DNA of 64,000 nucleotides from Paenibacillus sp. JNUCC-31 (GCF_014844075.1 NZ_CP062165.1:4030001-4094000), one strand, 5' to 3'. Shown: positions 18,978-29,111, counted from the first letter of the stretch. Notes: a model not told the origin generated them from the sequence alone. Made by a program: numbers and translations.

Positions 18978-21548
18978 TTACCTTCCGAACCGCCCGGTTA
19001 CGGGAACCTTGCGGGTACCGGCTTCCATCGTGCCTGAACACAGGGGGCAGACTGGAGGACCAGACGTTACCCTTTTGGATGCTTTGGCTGAAGGCACGTC
19101 CGATTTCTGGCGCAGCCACGCCTTGCAGGTGGAAGAACTGCATTTCCAGATCGCCACGGTCTCCATACGTTCGCCATTTCCTGAGGAATGCGATCCCGAA
19201 CGGTTCGAGGACGAAGATGCCTGACTCACACCTGTTGTGCTGAATGCTTTATGATTGCGGATTTCACCGCTGCCACGCCGTTCACTGAGCCGATCATCGT
19301 CACGTTCATTGTGCACTTCGAAGTCACGACGTTCACTGTGGCTGATTGCACGACGCTGTACAACATCCCGACTTTCGGAACGGGCACCAGAGCGGGCGTG
19401 TTGTCCATTGCCTTTGCTATATGACGCGTGATGGCCTGTTCGGCTGTCTTCGCGGTTTTTGCGTTTGTCTGGAACTTCCATGCCAAAGGCCTCAAGCAGA
19501 AAACGGGAAACATCTGCCGGTTTTCCGTGATGACTGGCGGGAGAAGTTATATATAAATACTGCTTGGCCCGTGTGATGGCTACATAAGCGAGTCGCCGTT
19601 CTTCTTCCAGAGCCATATCCAGCTCTGCATCCGTTTGCTGCACCGTAAGGGCAGCCTTCTGGTCTTCGGGAATATCCTGCCGCAGAGCTGTGCTGTGAGG
19701 CACGATTCCTTCGCTGGCTCCGATCCAATACACACATGGGAACTCAAGCCCTTTGGCGCGATGGATGGTCATCAGTTGTACCGCGTCACTGTCCTGTGCA
19801 CGGCGCAGTGATTCCATCTCTCGGTGCCTGCGGGAGAGTTCATCCGCAAATTGGATGAATTCTTCAACCGTCTCAAATTTTTTGGCAGCAGCTTCGAATT
19901 CGTCCAGTGTCTCCAGCATAGTCTCCTTGTAATGGGTAAAGATGCTTGGATCACCGCTCTCCATATACTTGTCGTAGAACTGGCGGCGCATTTCCTGGAT
20001 GGCAATAACCGGTTTCAGTTTCGTTAGCGATTTGATCAGTTTGATGCGTTCCTTAACTTGTTCCTGCTGGAAAGGTTTCAGCTTGTCCCATTTGGCCAGA
20101 TGGATGAGTGGATATTTCTTCGCCTGTTGCTGTTCACTACGCTGAATCCACTCCAGACCGGCGTCCCGGGACACATAGAGGGGTCCAAGTGCGCTCGGCA
20201 GAGCTTCCATGGCGCGTGGATTTAGCGACAGACGCATATGATCCATCAGCGGTCTGATCAGCGACTGATCATAGAAGACCGGCGAAGCCCCATGTTGTAC
20301 AAAAGGTACATTCTTCAGAACAAGTTGCTCAAATATCGCTCGACTGCTGCTGGCTGTCCGGTGGAGAATCGCAATATTGCGATAAGTGTGCAACCCTTCC
20401 TCCACCTGTTGACAGAGCTGGTTCACGACCCAAGCTGCTTCTTCCTCGGCATTGGAGGGAGTTGCAAACCGGGGGGCGTCCCCGCGGTGTCCAGCTGCCC
20501 GCAGCCGTTTGTCGCGTCTGCGTTTGTTCCGGGCAACCAGTTCGCTGCCTAGTCCCAGAATACGCGCATCACTGCGGTAGTTGATATCCAGCGTCACGAT
20601 ACGTGCACCAGGGTAAACTTTATCGAATTCCAGTATGGATTCCTGGCGCGCTCCATTAAACGTATAGATCGTCTGGTCGTCGTCTCCCACAACCATGAGA
20701 TTGCGATGGGCTGCAGCCAGTTTTTGTACAATCTCATATTGCAGACCGTTGGTATCCTGGAACTCATCAACCATGATGTATTGAAAACGCTGCTGAAGTG
20801 GTTTAAGCACCGCAGGATCACGCAGCAGAGCAGCTGCGCGCAGCAAAATATCATCAAAATCCATTTTGCTCCGATCCCGCTTCCAGGCTTCATAACCAAG
20901 AAGAACACGCTTGGCATCGCGTTCTTCCTGAGATTTTTCGGGCAGATCGTTGGTTTCCGATCCTTGCATCTTCCAGGCAGACAGCATGGCCAGCAAACTC
21001 TCCGGTTGGAATGCCTCACTCATGCCATATTGGCGAAGGAGCATCTTGATGACAGTGTGCTGAGCCCGGGACTCGCCAAAAATCTCCTCCTGCACGCCGT
21101 AATGACGCAGCAGCGTCAGTGCAAAGGAATGGAAGGTACGGGCCTGCACCGCTCTTGCGGCCGCGGGACGGATGCCAGGCAGTGCGGCAATACGGTCCTT
21201 CATCTCGGTAGCAGCTTTGTTGGTGAACGTCACCAGCAGGATGCTGCCGGCGTGAACCCCACTAACCTCCATTAGATAGCCGGCTCGTGCAGCGAGTACG
21301 GTTGTTTTGCCGCAGCCCGCTCCTGCGAGGGTCAGCAAGGGTCCCTTGCCATGGCGAACCGCGGAGATTTGGGGTCCGTTCAGCCGGATGCCCACCTCCT
21401 CCAGCGAGCGGAAATAAGGGGCATCCCGTTCATCGCTGCTCACAAGTTGCCTGCTCGTCTCCAACGGAGCGGAAGGAGAGTTAGGCAAGGATGCCGCCGG
21501 GGTAACCCCAAGCGGACGGGGGTAAAACGTTGAGTTCGGACTTAACAT
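18978..21548 (-). CDS. UvrD/Rep-type ATP-dependent DNA helicase with C-terminal zinc ribbon
   Basis: An 856-residue SF1A helicase. Motifs in order: Q-motif LNGPQISAVRH, Walker A LAGAGCGKTTVLAARAGYL (Cys in place of the usual Ser), Ia VTFTNKAATEM, Walker B MVDEFQDTN, III GDDDQTIYTFNGA, V TIHRAKGLEFPCVYWIG and VI VAITRAKQYLYIT. After a charged low-complexity linker (about residues 690-800) the C-terminus has two Cys pairs (WKCSSSTCKAWL and PPVCPLCSG), a likely zinc ribbon not present in UvrD or PcrA. AGAGGTGG precedes the ATG. 3'-5' unwinding in repair or replication restart is expected; the exact role is unknown. Shorter N-terminus and extra linker distinguish it from PcrA. Confidence 0.93.
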   Translation of the reverse strand: MLSPNSTFYPRPLGVTPAASLPNSPSAPLETSRQLVSSDERDAPYFRSLEEVGIRLNGPQISAVRHGKGPLLTLAGAGCGKTTVLAARAGYLMEVSGVHAGSILLVTFTNKAATEMKDRIAALPGIRPAAARAVQARTFHSFALTLLRHYGVQEEIFGESRAQHTVIKMLLRQYGMSEAFQPESLLAMLSAWKMQGSETNDLPEKSQEERDAKRVLLGYEAWKRDRSKMDFDDILLRAAALLRDPAVLKPLQQRFQYIMVDEFQDTNGLQYEIVQKLAAAHRNLMVVGDDDQTIYTFNGARQESILEFDKVYPGARIVTLDINYRSDARILGLGSELVARNKRRRDKRLRAAGHRGDAPRFATPSNAEEEAAWVVNQLCQQVEEGLHTYRNIAILHRTASSSRAIFEQLVLKNVPFVQHGASPVFYDQSLIRPLMDHMRLSLNPRAMEALPSALGPLYVSRDAGLEWIQRSEQQQAKKYPLIHLAKWDKLKPFQQEQVKERIKLIKSLTKLKPVIAIQEMRRQFYDKYMESGDPSIFTHYKETMLETLDEFEAAAKKFETVEEFIQFADELSRRHREMESLRRAQDSDAVQLMTIHRAKGLEFPCVYWIGASEGIVPHSTALRQDIPEDQKAALTVQQTDAELDMALEEERRLAYVAITRAKQYLYITSPASHHGKPADVSRFLLEAFGMEVPDKRKNREDSRTGHHASYSKGNGQHARSGARSESRDVVQRRAISHSERRDFEVHNERDDDRLSERRGSGEIRNHKAFSTTGVSQASSSSNRSGSHSSGNGERMETVAIWKCSSSTCKAWLRQKSDVPSAKASKRVTSGPPVCPLCSGTMEAGTRKVPVTGRFGR

Positions 21549-21617
21549 GTTTCATCCACCTCTGTATGCATTCAGGGATAGGGACTATCCCGGTTCAAAA
21601 GTAATCCATTTGCCCTT

Positions 21618-21646
21618 TTCACAATCACATTGTAAATTGGTATGAT
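21618..21646 (+). promoter_or_regulatory. Candidate sigma-A promoter P1 of the zinc-ribbon gene
   Basis: TTCACA at 21618-21623, 17-base spacer, TATGAT at 21641-21646. A small hairpin (GCAATC-N6-GATTGC) follows about 110 bases later. The whole 345-base divergent region between the helicase and the zinc-ribbon gene holds no gene. Confidence 0.6.
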
Positions 21647-21780
21647 AGAGTTAATTATCCAAGTAGGCGGACCAACAGGGCCAAAGCTTCATTATAACCG
21701 AACGTATGGTCCTGACGAAAGCCCCCGAATTCATCCAGCATCGGCAGAAAACGGGCAATCACGCAAGATTGCGCAACTTT

Positions 21781-21809
21781 TTGGCATGATATCGTATAAG
21801 TTATATACT
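21781..21809 (+). promoter_or_regulatory. Candidate sigma-A promoter P2 of the zinc-ribbon gene
   Basis: TTGGCA at 21781-21786, 17-base spacer, TATACT at 21804-21809, about 85 bases before the start codon; better matched than the upstream candidate. Confidence 0.6.
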
Positions 21810-21893
21810 GGAGCATCATCTGATTATGCAGAATGCTTAACAATGAAACATTCAAAATGATATGGGTTTTGACGGGACCGAGGAGGAGATTTC

Positions 21894-22685
21894 ATGAAAT
21901 TGCTTCAGCGAATTAAAAACGGAGCGAACAAAGCAACAGAGCGTGCCCAACACGCTGTTGAAATTGGGAAATTGAATAACCAGATTGTGGGCTTGCAACA
22001 GGAGCAGGAAGTCCATTTTACAGATATGGGTCGAATCTTCTATGAGGGTTATCGGGCACAGGACATGACGCGTGCGGAAAAAGAGATGGTTGATCTGTCA
22101 CGGTTATGCGATGAGCTGCAGGATGAGATCGATGGTCTGCGCAACAAAATTGCAGAGCTCAAAAATGAGCGGTTATGCGAGTGCGGGCACGTCGCTTCAC
22201 TGGATGCCAACTTCTGTCCGAAATGCGGACGCAAGTTGGGTGAATTCAAGCCCGCAGCAGCTTCTGTGGGAGCCACAAGTGCGGCGAGACAGGAAGCAGC
22301 TGTAGCCCAAAGCCCGGAGCGGCCAGCTTACGATGCGCCAATGGAAGAGGAGCTGGAGGAAGCTGAGCCGTATCATACGGTCATTCCGTCCATCGCGGAC
22401 CTGGAGACTGAATCGGAATATAACAGCACGGAGTTTACCCAGGAAGAAAAGGAAGCGTTCGATGCAGAGTGGGAGCGCCGCCGGGATGAAGAAATGCAGC
22501 GGGAGCGTGAACGTCAGCAGGAGCTGGATGAGCGCATTCGGTACTGGAAAGAAAATAACCCAATTGTGAATACAGTCGACGTACAAACCGAAGTGCCACG
22601 TGAAATGGTCAATTGTCAGATTTGTGCAGCTGAGCTGCCCAAAGGTTCAAAATGGTGCCCGCGCTGCGGTGCTGAGCAGATCTGA
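21894..22685 (+). CDS. Coiled-coil protein with two zinc ribbons
   Basis: A 263-residue soluble protein with GAGGAGGAG ahead of the ATG. The N-terminal 90 residues are a heptad-rich coiled coil (LNNQIVGLQQEQEVHF, LCDELQDEIDGLRNKIAELK). A first zinc ribbon follows (CECGHVASLDANFCPKCGRK), then an acidic Glu/Arg-rich helical middle, and a second ribbon at the very end (CQICAAELPKGSKWCPRCG). No membrane segment. Proteins of this layout are common in Bacillales and unnamed; the architecture suggests a scaffold or adaptor. Possibly co-transcribed with the TrmB-type regulator 71 bases downstream. Confidence 0.8.
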   Translation: MKLLQRIKNGANKATERAQHAVEIGKLNNQIVGLQQEQEVHFTDMGRIFYEGYRAQDMTRAEKEMVDLSRLCDELQDEIDGLRNKIAELKNERLCECGHVASLDANFCPKCGRKLGEFKPAAASVGATSAARQEAAVAQSPERPAYDAPMEEELEEAEPYHTVIPSIADLETESEYNSTEFTQEEKEAFDAEWERRRDEEMQRERERQQELDERIRYWKENNPIVNTVDVQTEVPREMVNCQICAAELPKGSKWCPRCGAEQI

Positions 22686-22756
22686 TGCAGTAGAAGCGCT
22701 GTTACATTCAAAGTGTGAGGCAGCGCTGGTTGCTGACAGCATGGGGGGACGGGAAT

Positions 22757-23563
22757 ATGGACCAACTGCTGCATCATTTGCGCCACCTCGGGTTTACCGA
22801 GATGGAATCTAAAATTATGGTAGAACTTGCCCGGCAAGGGTCAGCCTCGGGGTATGAGGTTGCCAAACGTCTGGGCGTGTCCCGTTCCAATGTATATAGT
22901 ACCCTGCAACGTCTGGAACAGCGGGGATTCCTGCGATGCAGCCCAGGAGAGCCTGCGAAGTACAGTGTGCTGAAGCCTGACGAGATGACAAGCATGATCT
23001 CTGGGCAGATGCGTGCCTCGCTGGAGTATGTACAGAGCAGTATGCCGCAGCATGAGCCGGAAAAGCCAGTCTTTTACAACATTGAAGGCGACAAAAATGT
23101 ATTTGAGAACCTAAGCCGTGAACTGGCTGAGGCCCAACATGAGATCGTGGTGGATGTATGGCGTGAGGAAGCGGAATTGCTGCATGATGACTTGCGGCGC
23201 GCGGAAGATCGGGGTGTGCGTCTGTTATGGTCATGTGATGGTGGAGAAGGCATGATGGACCAACCCGCTCCCTGGCCAGGCTTGCCTCTGTACGGTACCG
23301 GTAATGGCCGAAAGTTCTCCCTCGTAATTGATCGCCGCTGGAGCATGTTAGGGGTGCGCGGAGAATCCTGCGCGACTCAGGCGCTGGTGACAGAACATCC
23401 CGTCATGACCGGACTGCTGCTGAACCATTTTGCACAGGAACTGGTGTTGTATGAACTGGAACAGGACATGGGTGAGGAGCTGGAGCAGCGTTATGGACAT
23501 CGGTACAAAAACCTCTCTGCACGTTATTGGTCGGTTCCCTCGAAAGGTGATCAGGAGGCCTGA
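22757..23563 (+). CDS. TrmB family transcriptional regulator
   Basis: A 268-residue regulator. ATG at 22757 is preferred, preceded by a G-rich ribosome site; the frame extends upstream without one. The N-terminal winged helix-turn-helix is typical TrmB: LRHLGFTEMESKIMVELA, GYEVAKRLGVSRSNVYSTLQ and LEQRGFL. The C-terminal part has the TrmB/PLD-like effector fold (GDKNVFENLSRELAEAQHEI, RRAEDRGVRLLWSCDGGE). Family members sense sugars in archaea; in Bacillota the ligands are mostly unknown. No sugar transporter lies nearby, so its target is not evident. Confidence 0.88.
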   Translation: MDQLLHHLRHLGFTEMESKIMVELARQGSASGYEVAKRLGVSRSNVYSTLQRLEQRGFLRCSPGEPAKYSVLKPDEMTSMISGQMRASLEYVQSSMPQHEPEKPVFYNIEGDKNVFENLSRELAEAQHEIVVDVWREEAELLHDDLRRAEDRGVRLLWSCDGGEGMMDQPAPWPGLPLYGTGNGRKFSLVIDRRWSMLGVRGESCATQALVTEHPVMTGLLLNHFAQELVLYELEQDMGEELEQRYGHRYKNLSARYWSVPSKGDQEA

Positions 23564-23669
23564 GCACTGGTGCTGAATCATCCTCAACCTGCTTACTTAT
23601 CTTGATTTGCTTAGCTTAAACAGAACCAAGTATCCGATGAACTTGAACTTCAATACATGCGTAAACGAA

Positions 23670-23705
23670 GCAGGCGCTGCCATGAGGCAGACGCCTGTTT
23701 ATGCT
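23670..23705 (+). terminator. Hairpin after the TrmB gene
   Basis: GCAGGCG...TGCC pairs with GGCA...CGCCTG around ATGA, followed by TTTATG; the T tract is short, so it is a probable rather than certain terminator. Confidence 0.55.
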
Positions 23706-23835
23706 GCTTGAACCGAAGCAGTGATGTTCATCACAGCAAATGTTCCCTGCTAAGTTAATGTAATAGAGGTATGAAGTCTTGCTATTTTCGAGAAAATGAA
23801 GCTATGAACGTAACTTGAGCATAGGCAGAATGGGA

Positions 23836-24522
23836 TCAGTCTTTGGGCACATGATATAACGCCTCAAGGACATCCATATAATATGCTGTACCGTGTGGTA
23901 CAAACTCGGAGGCTCGAATCGGACGTTGTTGAATGGACAGGGGAACTGGATTATCCGTTGTCTGATGTACATGATGTACATGATCCGGCCCCACTGACTG
24001 GGCCGCCTTCACTCCAGCAGCATGAATGACGTCTGTTTCACCTCGAAACAAGGCGAGCAGATCATCTAGGGGTACTTCGAACAAGCTGTCGACTTCACTT
24101 GCTTGCAAGGTATAGGCTTCGAGAGGCTGGTTCAGGCAAAGTCCATACACGGAACTGAATTCCCGGTCGATAAAGGGTACACCTCGCACTTCCCCCTGTA
24201 ACTGCTGCTTTGCAGTCATCAGGTAGGTCAATGTTTCAAAAGGTGTCTGCACACCCAGCTCTTCCTCCAGTTCACGACTGGCTTCATGCAGCTGTTCGCC
24301 GGCAGTGAGGTGTCCTGCAGCTGTAATGTCGTAACATCCAGGGAAGGTATCCTTGATCTCCCGTCGTCGCTGAAAAAGAACCCAACGTTGCTCGCCTTCG
24401 TCGCGCACGATCCAGCAGTGAAATGAACGATGCCAGAATCCTTTGGCATGAACCACACTGCGCAGCTCGGTACCTATCCAATTTTGCTGATCGTCATAAA
24501 TATCGAAACGTTCTGGGGTCAT
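23836..24522 (-). CDS. NUDIX hydrolase
   Basis: A 228-residue protein starting MTPERFDIYDDQQNWIG; this ATG has AAGGAGAT at the right distance, unlike the upstream TTG of the open frame. The Nudix box is complete: GHLTAGEQLHEASRELEEEL, with the two-Glu REExEE-type metal-binding helix. The N-terminal layout (lead strand, then HRSFHCWIVRD) resembles isopentenyl-diphosphate isomerase-like Nudix proteins (YfcD type), but the substrate is not determined by sequence. The C-terminal tail is about 40 residues longer than the fold needs and includes a His-rich HVHHVHQ stretch. Confidence 0.9.
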   Translation of the reverse strand: MTPERFDIYDDQQNWIGTELRSVVHAKGFWHRSFHCWIVRDEGEQRWVLFQRRREIKDTFPGCYDITAAGHLTAGEQLHEASRELEEELGVQTPFETLTYLMTAKQQLQGEVRGVPFIDREFSSVYGLCLNQPLEAYTLQASEVDSLFEVPLDDLLALFRGETDVIHAAGVKAAQSVGPDHVHHVHQTTDNPVPLSIQQRPIRASEFVPHGTAYYMDVLEALYHVPKD

Positions 24523-24601
24523 GAAACGTATCTCCTTATATAGCAAGTTTTAAAGTTCAAAATTTCACAAAGTATGCTTTAAACGAAAGGGGAACGATTG
24601 T

Positions 24602-24904
24602 ATGGAATGCATTGTACACTTTCAGGTCATTTATCCGCAACCTCAGGAGCGCAAAAATCTTAGAGGGTTGATTCTAGTAGGGCAGGGTCAAGAGCCAGCC
24701 AATAGCCAGTTAACGACGATGTTCAAGGATATGGGCTTCAACGTACGTCTGGAAGACGAGAGCCAATTGTTGTTCAAACCTGTGGATGCTTCAATGAATT
24801 TTGAGTATATCCGGGTAACCGAGCTGGATACCGGGGAAGAAGTTTATAAAGAGGATAAGGATTTGAAGTCGATTTTGGAACACTTGTTGCCACGTCGATT
24901 CTAG
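24602..24904 (+). CDS. Small hypothetical protein, 100 residues
   Basis: Not recognised. Begins MECIVHFQVIYPQPQERKNL, ends EHLLPRRF; soluble, mixed charge, predicted alternation of strands and helices. AAAGGGGA precedes the ATG and a terminator follows about 30 bases after the stop, so it is very likely a real, monocistronic gene transcribed divergently from the Nudix gene. Confidence 0.7.
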   Translation: MECIVHFQVIYPQPQERKNLRGLILVGQGQEPANSQLTTMFKDMGFNVRLEDESQLLFKPVDASMNFEYIRVTELDTGEEVYKEDKDLKSILEHLLPRRF

Positions 24905-24935
24905 TTTTAAGCAGGCACCTGTAGGTGTGAAATAG

Positions 24936-24975
24936 GAAAGGCCCCACCTTAACGGTGAGACCTTTCAAGTGTTTT
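24936..24975 (+). terminator. Rho-independent terminator
   Basis: GAAAGG...CACC pairs with GGTG...CCTTTC around TTAA, followed by a run of six T residues. Confidence 0.82.
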
Positions 24976-25072
24976 TTACATAACACTAAGATAATTAAGG
25001 ATAATACCCATTGTCTTCAATCGATGCTAAGCAGAAATTTAGTTCTTTGATGTGCTTGAAGCGTGGAAACGA

Positions 25073-25567
25073 CTAAGCCGTTGCACCGTTTCCTTCTGCC
25101 TCCAGTGCCGAAGTGCAGTGCGAACAGCGGGTAGCGGCAGCCGGAATTTCGGACAGACAGTATTTGCAGGCCTTGGTCGTTTTTTGCGGCTCGGGCTTTT
25201 TGTGTTCTTTGCTTTTGATGTAATTGATACCTTTGACAAGCATGAAAATACAGAAAGCAACGATAATGAAATCAATCATGACGTTAATGAACTGCCCGTA
25301 AGCAATTACGGTTGCGCCAGCTTCGTTGGCTTGTGCCAATGTTTTGATTTCCTGCCCACTGGCGGTTCTCATATCCCAATCCAGATTGATAATTTTCTGA
25401 CTGAAATCAACCCCTCCAAGCAGCTTACCCACCGGTGGCATGATGATATCATTCACGAGAGATGTGACGATTTTACCAAAAGCAGCCCCGATAATGACAC
25501 CGACAGCCAGGTCGATGACGTTGCCGCGTACAGCAAATTCTTTGAATTCCTTAAGTACACCTTTCAT
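25073..25567 (-). CDS. mscL: Large-conductance mechanosensitive channel with C-terminal zinc ribbon
   Basis: A 164-residue MscL starting [29 protein letters not shown] lies upstream of this ATG, so the longer frame is not used. The pore helix [16 protein letters not shown], the GxDF loop before it crosses the membrane again ([20 protein letters not shown]) and the basic segment after TM2 are all typical. It opens under membrane tension to release solutes during hypo-osmotic shock. The C-terminus departs from the E. coli protein: instead of a coiled-coil bundle it ends in a [18 protein letters not shown] zinc-ribbon-like motif (residues about 138-155), a variant seen in other Gram-positive MscL proteins. 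Confidence 0.95.
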   Translation of the reverse strand: MKGVLKEFKEFAVRGNVIDLAVGVIIGAAFGKIVTSLVNDIIMPPVGKLLGGVDFSQKIINLDWDMRTASGQEIKTLAQANEAGATVIAYGQFINVMIDFIIVAFCIFMLVKGINYIKSKEHKKPEPQKTTKACKYCLSEIPAAATRCSHCTSALEAEGNGATA

Positions 25568-25854
25568 GCTCTGCAAATCCCCTTTGACGATTAAATTCAT
25601 AACACAAGCAGCGTTTCCATCCATTCTCCGTTCGGACACGCGCTTCCGCCTTCATATTGTACATAAAAAACACGCAGCAATCACCCCTTTCATGCAAATT
25701 AAGACAAGTTTCCGCAATTTCCATGAAAATACTTCTTTATTTCACGTCGCTGATTCGGTATACTTCTAACATTATCAGTTACGTTCACTTTTACATTCAG
25801 GTTCGCGATCATACATTGTAACGAATCATGGAGCTTAAAAATTTAATATGCCGA

Positions 25855-25919
25855 CTCGTATATGTGCAGGAATAGGCCTGCATGTTTCTACCCGATCACC
25901 GGAATGATCGGACTACGGG
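25855..25919 (+). promoter_or_regulatory. Guanine riboswitch aptamer (purine riboswitch)
   Basis: P1 CTCGTA/TACGGG closes the three-way junction. P2 is TGCAGG (25865-25870) with CCTGCA (25877-25882) and P3 is CGATCA (25893-25898) with TGATCG (25905-25910). The conserved junction GTTTCTACC and GACTACGG are present. The discriminating base in GACTACG is C, as in guanine/xanthine-type rather than adenine aptamers. It lies 320 bases ahead of xpt, which it should switch off when guanine or hypoxanthine is plentiful. No gene lies between 25,568 and 26,239. Confidence 0.93.
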
Positions 25920-26112
25920 AAAGATTCTGCAACGTTTTTAAGGTATGGAGAGAGATGATTCTCGGGCCGTGTGTCTGAAAAAGGATATTCAGGCAGCATT
26001 AGTTCCCTTCCTGGATAGGGAGGTTAGAGGTTTGCTCCGAGATATCCAGTTATCATGCTCTTCCATTACGCTACGCTTGCAGTATCCATGCGGCTTGTCC
26101 ACATACGTACAA

Positions 26113-26827
<715 letters not shown>

Positions 26828-26828
26828 T

Positions 26829-28190
26829 ATGGCACGCGAACGTATTTTTCAGCGGCATCGGCATCCGATCAAAACGTTCTCCCTGGGTCTCCAGCATGTG
26901 CTCGCGATGTATGCAGGAGCCGTTGTTGTTCCGCTTATCGTCAGCAAGGCGCTTGGCTTTACGCAGGAGCAATTGACCTACCTAATTGCGATTGACCTCC
27001 TCGCCTGCGGCGTAGCCACATTGCTGCAAGTCTGGGGCAACCGCTTCTTCGGGGTTGGTCTGCCGGTCATGCTGGGGTGTGCATTCCAGGCGGTCTCTCC
27101 GATGATCCTGATCGGTATCAACAGTGGAGTATCTGCCATTTATGGTGCGATCATTGCATCGGGAATATTCGTCGTACTGTTTTCAGGGATTTTTGGCAAA
27201 TTGATTCGGCTCTTTCCGCCAGTCGTGACCGGTTCGGTCGTAACTATTATTGGTCTGACCCTGATTCCGGTAGCATTCAATGATCTGGGTGGCGGTCAAG
27301 GGGCAGAGGATTTTGGTAGCGGTGTTCATCTTCTGCTCGGGTTCGGTGTCCTGGTGTTTATCATCCTGATGACGCGGTTCACTACAGGATTCATTCGTTC
27401 AATCTCGGTCCTGATCGGGCTTCTCGTGGGTACAGTGGCAGCAGGGTTTATGGGCGAAGTTAACTTTGCACCCATTCGTGAAGCGAGCTGGTTCCATGTC
27501 GTGAAGCCGTTTTACTTTGGCACACCGACGTTTGAGATTGTACCGATTCTGACCATGATTCTGGTTGCCATTGTCAGCGTGGCGGAATCTACAGGTGTAT
27601 TTATGGCTCTAGGCAAAATTTTGGACAAAGACCTGTCCTCCAAGGATCTGGCGCGTGGTTATCGTGCAGAAGGGCTCGCCATTGTGCTGGGTGGTATTTT
27701 CAACTCATTCCCTTACACTACTTACTCGCAAAATGTAGGGCTTGTACAGATGACTCGTGTCAAAACGCGCGATGTAATCGTTGTAGCGGGTGGGCTGCTT
27801 GTGGTGATCGGCTTTGTACCGAAGATTGCTGCACTGGCGCAGCTTGTCCCAGGTTCAGTTCTTGGCGGGGCCATGGTCGCGTTGTTCGGCATGGTAGTAT
27901 CGTCGGGTATTCGCATTCTGGGCAGTCAGGTCGATCTGAACCGTCATGAGAACCTGTTCATCATCGCTTGCTCTGTAGGCATGGGGCTTGGTGTAACGGT
28001 TGTACCTCAACTGTTCGCAGGTGCACCGGACTGGGCACAAATTATGCTCGGTAACGGAATTATTGCGGGAAGTTTTACTGCCATTTTCATGAATTTGCTG
28101 TTTAATGGTCTGGGTTCTCAAGCAGCGGCTGACCAAATGGCTGAGCGTCAAGCGGATGTGATCCTTGGAGAAAATGGCAAGTCTGCGTAA
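26829..28190 (+). CDS. pbuX: Xanthine permease (nucleobase:cation symporter 2 family)
   Basis: A 453-residue polytopic membrane transporter that imports xanthine. It begins with a short basic N-terminus and TFSLGLQHVLAMYAGAVVVP, the NCS2 family start with the QH motif in TM1. Later it has GLPVMLGCAFQAVSPM, SVAESTGVFMALGKI (the substrate-binding TM8 region) and NSFPYTTYSQNVGLVQMT. The ATG at 26829 follows the xpt stop by one base and its ribosome site GAGGAGG lies inside xpt, so the two genes are translationally linked and share the riboswitch. A terminator follows 170 bases on. Confidence 0.95.
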   Translation: MARERIFQRHRHPIKTFSLGLQHVLAMYAGAVVVPLIVSKALGFTQEQLTYLIAIDLLACGVATLLQVWGNRFFGVGLPVMLGCAFQAVSPMILIGINSGVSAIYGAIIASGIFVVLFSGIFGKLIRLFPPVVTGSVVTIIGLTLIPVAFNDLGGGQGAEDFGSGVHLLLGFGVLVFIILMTRFTTGFIRSISVLIGLLVGTVAAGFMGEVNFAPIREASWFHVVKPFYFGTPTFEIVPILTMILVAIVSVAESTGVFMALGKILDKDLSSKDLARGYRAEGLAIVLGGIFNSFPYTTYSQNVGLVQMTRVKTRDVIVVAGGLLVVIGFVPKIAALAQLVPGSVLGGAMVALFGMVVSSGIRILGSQVDLNRHENLFIIACSVGMGLGVTVVPQLFAGAPDWAQIMLGNGIIAGSFTAIFMNLLFNGLGSQAAADQMAERQADVILGENGKSA

Positions 28191-28362
28191 CATATAATGT
28201 TATGAAATCGGGGTTGTTATTGCCTTCAACATGTATGTTATGTTAACTGTATATGTTTCATGGAATGAATCATAAATGATGTGAAGTAAAAAATAATATG
28301 ACATGAACTATTTAGGGGTTGAATCACTTATCCTGTGAATAGTCATCTTGAATGCATAAGGG

Positions 28363-28410
28363 AAACACCGGAAATCCTTGCTCGGAAGAGCGGAATTCCC
28401 GGTGTTTTTT
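28363..28410 (+). terminator. Terminator after pbuX
   Basis: AACACCGG (28364-28371) pairs with CCGGTGTT (28399-28406) with a further inner hairpin, ending in T residues. The rest of the 28,191-28,489 gap holds no gene. Confidence 0.83.
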
Positions 28411-28489
28411 GTGTTTTTCAGATTGAAAACAAAATTAATTATTATGTTGACTCACGGGATGAATTACTTTTGAATCGAATTCGCACCTG

Positions 28490-28828
28490 TTACAGATGCC
28501 GCATCTGTTTCTCTGCAAAGTCTCCGACCCATGGCAGCTTCAGCCATTTGCCTTGCAGACTGGTGACTACCATGAGAAGCCAGACCACTACGCCAAGCAG
28601 GGACAACAGCGATGCCAGCAGTGGACCAAACAGTGGGAGAAATGCACACAACACATGACCGACCATAATGAGGCCAAATACCGTGGCGGATTGAAGTGCA
28701 TGAAACAGAACGAATCGGCTTCGTTTCTCTACAGCCAGAAAGACGATTCCGCCTACAAAAGTGAACAGATAACAGAGCATGCCGGCAATATTCTCATCCA
28801 GACCGCTTGATGATTTCATGGGGGACAT
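28490..28828 (-). CDS. DUF4870 family small membrane protein
   Basis: A 112-residue protein with AAAGGAGG ahead of the ATG. It has the DUF4870 pattern: GLDENIAGMLCYLFTFVGGI (first helix), EKRSRFVLFHALQSATVFGL (the FHAxQS motif) and two to three further membrane helices rich in Leu and Val. Family members are small integral membrane proteins of unknown function. Monocistronic; it is the last ordinary gene before the accessory island. Confidence 0.85.
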   Translation of the reverse strand: MSPMKSSSGLDENIAGMLCYLFTFVGGIVFLAVEKRSRFVLFHALQSATVFGLIMVGHVLCAFLPLFGPLLASLLSLLGVVVWLLMVVTSLQGKWLKLPWVGDFAEKQMRHL

Positions 28829-28985
28829 CCGGTCCAGCCTCCTTTGTCCTTTTTAACTAGGTTATGAAGGAGGTGGACAGAACTGAACCGGTTTGATCAA
28901 GGAATGTTCCAGATGGACAAAAGAGAAGGAGATACTCAATTAGGTAAACACAACGTGAGACTATGGATTCATTTGAGAATTGAAG

Positions 28986-29047
28986 TGCGTATATACACAT
29001 CCAATTTGAGACTTTCTACATATTCAAAATATTCCATAAAATTCCGA
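28986..29047 (+). repeat. 62-bp direct repeat, copy 1, upstream of the spike operon
   Basis: Starts TGCGTATATACACATCC and ends ATAAAATTCCGA. It matches 46579-46640 with about three mismatches over 62 bases, in the same orientation. In both places it lies in an AT-rich gap 65-90 bases before the first gene of a plus-strand unit, so a shared promoter or activator site is the likeliest reading. ATTTGAGA occurs inside it and twice more nearby (28971, 29088). Confidence 0.85.
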
Positions 29048-29111
29048 ATTATATAAATACAATTATAAAGGGTAAACCATTAATTCATTTGAGATGCAAG
29101 GAGGCTTATTC

